From contig NZ_JANAFB010000004.1 of the NCBI RefSeq assembly GCF_024199905.1, positions 50,674-114,673 of the forward strand: a DNA stretch of 64,000 nt. The letters run 5' to 3'. Origin of the DNA: Rothia santali. GTDB lineage: Bacteria > Actinomycetota > Actinomycetes > Actinomycetales > Micrococcaceae. Made by a program: the position numbers and the translations under genes. The notes below the pieces were generated by a model. The model ran no database searches and was not told the DNA's origin. It worked only from the letters and a program-made list of their open reading frames with translations. Shown here piece by piece: positions 60,176-64,000 of the stretch (positions are counted from its first letter, which is position 1; the number at the start of each line of letters is the position of its first letter).

Positions 60176-60469
60176 GTGAGCTTCTTGTACTACACCCTCG
60201 TGCGCTTCGGCATCATGGCAGTGGTGTTCTGCGCCTGCGCCTGGTTCGGCACGGGACTCGTCCTGGCCGGCGTCTTCGCGGTGATCATCGGATTCGCCGT
60301 CTCCTACCTGGCCTTCCCCCGGCTGCACGCCGCGGCGGGACGGGACTTCGCCCGGCTGTGGCACCGCCTCGCGCCCCAGCGGCGCCGCAGCACGGTGGCC
60401 TCCCGGGACGCGGAGGCCGAGGACTCCTACGTCGACGAGCGGCTGCGCCGCGAGGGCCGCGAGGTCTAG
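60176..60469 (+). CDS. DUF4229 membrane protein
   Basis: A 97-residue, two-helix membrane protein (YYTLVRFGIMAVVFCACAWFGTGLVLAGVFAVIIGFAVSYLAFPRL) with a charged C-terminal tail ending DERLRREGREV, the DUF4229 plan. GTG start. It sits beside menA/menE, as DUF4229 genes commonly do in actinobacteria. Function unknown. Its end abuts the convergent MFS gene by 4 bp. Confidence 0.85.
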   Translation: MSFLYYTLVRFGIMAVVFCACAWFGTGLVLAGVFAVIIGFAVSYLAFPRLHAAAGRDFARLWHRLAPQRRRSTVASRDAEAEDSYVDERLRREGREV

Positions 60470-61749
60470 GCGGCCGGCTGCCCGATCTTCCGGTCGCGCC
60501 CGGCCAGGCCGCCCGCGACGAACTGGAGAACCACCAGGACCAGCAGGCCCCACAGGACGGTCGCCCAGGTCCCCGTGGCCTCGGCGATCCAGCCCGTCAG
60601 CAGCGGCCCGGCCGCGGCCATGAGGTAGCCGAGGCACTGCGCCATCCCGGACAGCCGCATGGTCTGCCCGGGGCTCGCCGTGCGCAGCCCGATCATGGCC
60701 AGCGAGAGGGAGAAGCCGCCGCCGCAGCCGATGCCGGCCAGGCCGACCCACACCACGGCAGCCTGCGGCAGGACCAGGGCGCCGACGATCCCGACGATCA
60801 GGCACCCGGCCAGCGTCATGGCGAGCCAGCTCTGCGAGCGCCAGCGCTCGGCCAGGAAGGTGACGCTCAGGTTGCCGGCGATCCCGACGATCTGCATCGT
60901 GAACATGTGCCACCCCGCGACCGAGGCGTCGTTGCCGATCTCCGCCTCCATGCTGGGCAGCCAGGTGCTCAGGGTGTAGAAGATGATCGACTGGCCGCCC
61001 ATGAAGACGGTGACCTGCCAGGCGATGGGGGAGCGCAGCATCGAGACCCTGCGGCTGGCCAGGGGCTCCGCCGCGGCCGCGACGGACGGCATCGCGCCGG
61101 TCACCGCCTCCGCGACGGACATCCGCTTCGCCCCGGGGCCCCGGCCGGAGCGGCGGGCGTCGCGGGTCAGGAAGACCCACCACACCGCGCAGACGAGCGG
61201 AATCAGGGCCCACAGGGCCAGGGCGGTGCGCCACGCGCCGGGGAGGACCTCGGCCAGCGGCGCGGTCAGACCCGCCGAGAGCCCCGCGCTGACGGAGACC
61301 ACGGCCGTGTACAGGCCGGTCATGACCGAGATGTACCGGGAGAAGTCGCGCTTGACGATCACCGGCACCAGCACGTTGGCGATCGCGATGCCCGCCCCCA
61401 CGCACAGGGTCCCGATCCACAGCAGGGCGATGCCCGGCGTCGAGCGGGCCAGGATGCCCAGCCCGAGGACGAGGAGGGCGACCAGGAGCACCCGCTCGAC
61501 GCCGAGCCGCTGGGCGGGTACGGAGATCAGCGGGGAGAGCAGGGCGAAGGCGAACAGGGGCAGCGCCCCGAGCAGGCCCAGGCCGGCCGCGTTGAGCCCG
61601 GTCGCCTGGCCCATCTGGTCCAGCACCGGGCCGATCGAGGTCAGCGCGGGCCGCAGGCACGAGGCGATCAGCAGGATCACCACGAACCAGGCGACGGTGA
61701 CCTTGCGGGCGCCGTGGGGCCGGGCCGCGTCGTCCTGTGCGCCGCTCAC
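60466..61749 (-). CDS. CynX/NimT-type MFS transporter
   Basis: A 427-residue 12-helix MFS permease: ASCLRPALTSIGPVLDQMGQATGLNAAGLGLLGALPLFAFALLSPLIS in the first pair of helices and GFSLSLAMIGLRTASPGQTMRLSGMAQCLGYLMAAAGP in the second half are CynX/NimT family hallmarks. Its GTG overlaps the menA stop as GTGA, so it is co-transcribed with menA. Cyanate/nitroimidazole-type names are historical; substrate here unknown. Confidence 0.9.
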   Translation of the reverse strand: MSGAQDDAARPHGARKVTVAWFVVILLIASCLRPALTSIGPVLDQMGQATGLNAAGLGLLGALPLFAFALLSPLISVPAQRLGVERVLLVALLVLGLGILARSTPGIALLWIGTLCVGAGIAIANVLVPVIVKRDFSRYISVMTGLYTAVVSVSAGLSAGLTAPLAEVLPGAWRTALALWALIPLVCAVWWVFLTRDARRSGRGPGAKRMSVAEAVTGAMPSVAAAAEPLASRRVSMLRSPIAWQVTVFMGGQSIIFYTLSTWLPSMEAEIGNDASVAGWHMFTMQIVGIAGNLSVTFLAERWRSQSWLAMTLAGCLIVGIVGALVLPQAAVVWVGLAGIGCGGGFSLSLAMIGLRTASPGQTMRLSGMAQCLGYLMAAAGPLLTGWIAEATGTWATVLWGLLVLVVLQFVAGGLAGRDRKIGQPAA

Positions 61750-62675
61750 GCCGCCCACGCGCCGATCACGCCGGCGAGCAGGAGCAGCACCGCGAAGACC
61801 AGGCTCAGGATGCCTGTCTGCTTGAGGACGGGGATCAGGGCCCGCTCCCGGCGGGTGACGAGCACGGTGCGCGCGGCGGCCCAGGCCAGCGGCAGGGCCA
61901 GGTAGACCAGCAGGGTCCAGGGGTTCTGCGGCACGGCGAAGAGCATGAGGGCGAAGGCCAGCCCGAGCTCGACGGCGTACGCGAGCCGGGCGGCGGGGGC
62001 CCCGATCCGCACGGCGAGGGTGAGCTTGCCCGCCTCGAGGTCGGTGGGGACGTCGCGGAGGTTGTTGGCCATGAGCAGGGCGCAGGCGATCAGGCCCATG
62101 GCGACCGCGGCGAGCACGGCGGTCAGGGACAGTCGCTCGGCCTGGACGTAGAGCGTGCCGAGGGTCGCGACGAGGCCGAAGTAGACGAAGACGAAGAGGT
62201 CGCCGAGGCCGAGGTAGCCGTAGGGGCGCTTGCCGCCGGTGTACCCCCAGGCGGCCAGGACGGCGGAGGCCCCGATGACGAGGAACCACCACTGGCGGGT
62301 CTCGGTGATCAGGACGAGACCGGCCACCATGGCCGCGGCGAAGCACAGGAAGGCCGCGAGCTTGACCTGGCCCGGGCGGGCCGCCCCGGAGCCGGTGAGC
62401 CGCAGCGGTCCGACCCGCTGCTCGTCGGTGCCCTTGATGCCGTCCGAGTAGTCGTTGGCGTAGTTGACGCCGATCTGGAGGAAGAGCGCCACGAGCAGGG
62501 CGAGGAACGCCCGGCCGGGATGGAAGGCCCCCAGGGAGACCGCCGCGGCGGTTCCGGCGACCACGGGGGCGACGGCCAACGGCAGCGTCCGCAGGCGCGC
62601 GCCCTCTATCCACTCTCCAACTGAGGCCACGGAAAGGCCCTCCTCATCCGGTATCGGCGATTGATCGGCTCCCAT
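61746..62675 (-). CDS. menA: 1,4-dihydroxy-2-naphthoate polyprenyltransferase
   Basis: A membrane prenyltransferase of 309 residues that attaches the isoprenoid tail in menaquinone synthesis. The first Asp-rich box is NYANDYSDGIKGTDEQR and the second is NNLRDVPTDLEAGKLTL. About nine helices. ATG with GAGGTGAG upstream starts the protein; the frame is open upstream through intergenic sequence. It follows menE on the same strand. Confidence 0.93.
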   Translation of the reverse strand: MGADQSPIPDEEGLSVASVGEWIEGARLRTLPLAVAPVVAGTAAAVSLGAFHPGRAFLALLVALFLQIGVNYANDYSDGIKGTDEQRVGPLRLTGSGAARPGQVKLAAFLCFAAAMVAGLVLITETRQWWFLVIGASAVLAAWGYTGGKRPYGYLGLGDLFVFVYFGLVATLGTLYVQAERLSLTAVLAAVAMGLIACALLMANNLRDVPTDLEAGKLTLAVRIGAPAARLAYAVELGLAFALMLFAVPQNPWTLLVYLALPLAWAAARTVLVTRRERALIPVLKQTGILSLVFAVLLLLAGVIGAWAA

Positions 62676-62800
62676 TGTCTCACCTCGCGCGGGGGCGCCC
62701 GGTCGCACCGGGGCGGCACGGGTCCCGGGTCCGCCGGGGCCGGGCGGGACTCCGTGGGGCGGGGGCTGGGCGTCGCTTCTGGCCCCCGCGGGAGCCCGTC

Positions 62801-64000
62801 TCAGGGGTGTCCCTCCCCGGGCGGGCGGGTGGCCGGGCGGGGCGCGCCCTCGCGCGCCGCGGCCAGCAGCCGGGCCGCGGCCGCCCGGTCGGGCTTGCCG
62901 GTGCTCGCGGCCGGCAGCTCGTCGAGGACCAGCAGGGTCTTCGGCGCGGCGGCCCGCCCCAGCGCCCCCGCCACCCGTTCCCGGAGCCCCGCGGGGTCCA
63001 CGGCCGCACCGGGCCGGCGCGAGACGACGGCCGCGACCGCCGTCCCCCATCGCTCGTCCGGGATCCCCACCACGAGGGCCTCCCGCACCCCGGGTCCTCC
63101 TCCAGGGCCGCGGCCACGGCGCGGGCCGAGACCTTCACGCCCCCGGTGATGACGACGTCGTCGGCCCGCCCCGTCACGCTCAGCCGCGGTCCGGAGCCGT
63201 CGCCGGGGTCCCGGAGGACGCCGAGGTCGTCGGTCCGGTACCAGCGGGTGCCCTCGGCGTCGCGCGCGAAGTGCCCGGCGGTGCGGGCGGCGTCGTCGAG
63301 GTAGCCGTGGGCGACCACGGGGCCGCCGAGCCAGACGCGGCCCGGCTGCGGGGAGCCCGCCGGCCCCTCCACGCGGACCTCGACGCCGGGCAGCGGGACG
63401 CCGTCGTACACGCACCCGCCCGCGGTCTCGGCGCTGCCGTAGGTCAGCACCAGCGGAAGCCCCAGCTCCTCGCAGCGGCGCAGCAGCGGGCCCGAGGCCG
63501 GGGCGCCGCCGAGCAGGATCGCGCGGAACGAGCGCAGGGCCTCCAGCAGCTCGTCGGCGGGGACCTGCCCGGCGTCGGCGGCCTCGAGCAGGGCGTGGAC
63601 CTGCGTGGGCACGAGCGAGGTCATGCGCGGGCCGGCTCCGAGGGCCTCGGCGCCGGCGAGGAAGGCGGCGGCCGTGAAGCCCGGGGCTGCACCGAGGCCT
63701 GACGCGGCATCGCGGCCCGATACGTCACCGGCGCCAGGGCCGACCGAAGGCAGGACCACGGGCTCGGTCCCCGCCAGGACCGACCGGGCGAGGACCTGTG
63801 CCCCGGCGACGTAGTGCACCGGCAGTGAGAGCAGCCAGGAGGCCCCGTCGGAGGAGGTCGCGGCGGCGGTGGCCGAGCCCGAGGCCCGCAGCGCCCCGGC
63901 GGAGAGCACGGTGCGCTTGGGGGTGCCGGTCGAGCCGGAGGTCGCCACGACCAGGGCGGGGCGCTCGTCGGAGCCGTCCGCGGTCCGCGCGGCCCGGACG
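62801..64000 (-). pseudogene. menE: o-Succinylbenzoate-CoA ligase MenE, frameshifted near the C-terminus; N-terminus beyond window
   Basis: An acyl-adenylate enzyme of menaquinone synthesis. The first frame has the phosphate loop VVATSGSTGTPKRTV, YGSAETAGGCVYDG and WYRTDDLG and runs to ALEEDPG. From there the conserved ending (VREALVVGIPDERWGTAVAAVV to LPAASTGKPDR, with the catalytic Lys) is in another frame. One base is missing in a C run at about 63088-63091 (CCCC on this strand). Both sides keep excellent similarity, so a base-calling error in the homopolymer is the simplest reading; menE is expected to be essential where menA is used. Confidence 0.85.

Noticed and set aside
1..64000. CRISPR arrays, prophage, IS elements, tRNA and rRNA
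   Set aside because: No spaced direct repeats of CRISPR type, no integrase or transposase and no RNA gene signature were seen in either strand.

Overview
The window is chromosomal DNA of a high-GC actinobacterium (roughly 70 percent GC by eye, GTG starts frequent, many ATGA/GTGA stop-start overlaps). The gene content fits an aerobic, menaquinone-using Micrococcales-type organism: menA/menE, the ResB/CcsB/CcdA cytochrome c maturation set, a 32-residue AURKAIP1/COX24 (bS22-like) ribosomal protein, an actinobacterial SAM-IV-like riboswitch and an IdeR/DtxR-type iron box. Genus is not called. No rRNA, tRNA, CRISPR array, complete IS element or prophage was seen.

Layout. 0-6.3 kb: a betaine-demethylation locus, with a dimethylglycine/sarcosine dehydrogenase-type flavoprotein diverging from a three-component Rieske oxygenase operon (ferredoxin, reductase, oxygenase), followed by an IclR regulator. 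6.3-15 kb: small stress and hypothetical genes, a truncated MFS remnant, a DUF202 pair, OsmC, a zinc alcohol dehydrogenase, an HxlR/NAD(P)-binding divergent pair, and a sugar transporter with a TIM-barrel isomerase. 15-17.4 kb: a DesK-type histidine kinase and a NarL-type response regulator flanking a previously hidden 51-residue secreted Cys-containing peptide gene. 17.6-22.5 kb: a 2,3-dihydroxybenzoate operon (isochorismatase, SDR, isochorismate synthase) diverging from an MFS exporter/ArsR pair, with an iron box between them. 23.7-32.5 kb: a GTP cyclohydrolase II-RibD reductase fusion facing an operon of XRE regulator, PTPS-like protein, glycosyltransferase, methyltransferase and flippase-like membrane protein; a dehydrogenase and a CDP-alcohol phosphotransferase lie beyond a methionine aminopeptidase. 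This looks like an uncharacterised pathway joining pterin-like chemistry to a membrane glycolipid or phosphoglycan.

32.5-41.8 kb: twin lipoproteins, GNAT and ASCH proteins, riboswitch-controlled metY-metB, a ParD/zeta-like toxin-antitoxin pair, an MFS exporter and a VOC protein. 41.8-48.4 kb: a 1.1-kb AT-richer gene-free stretch, then a complete oligopeptide/dipeptide ABC importer with a fused double ATPase. 48.5-53.6 kb: an AbiEii-type toxin pair, a YtcJ-like amidohydrolase, a damaged tandem Lrp regulator ending in an abnormal poly-G tract, and a GntR/FCD regulator with a long disordered tail. 53.8-64 kb: bS22, glutaredoxin-like, phosphatase, TlpA-CcdA-ResB-CcsB, PLDc_N, DUF4229, MFS, menA, menE.

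Three loci (flippase at about 25.6 kb, the Lrp G tract at 52.05 kb, menE at about 63.09 kb) are broken exactly at G/C runs. This suggests base-calling or assembly errors at least as much as real mutation.
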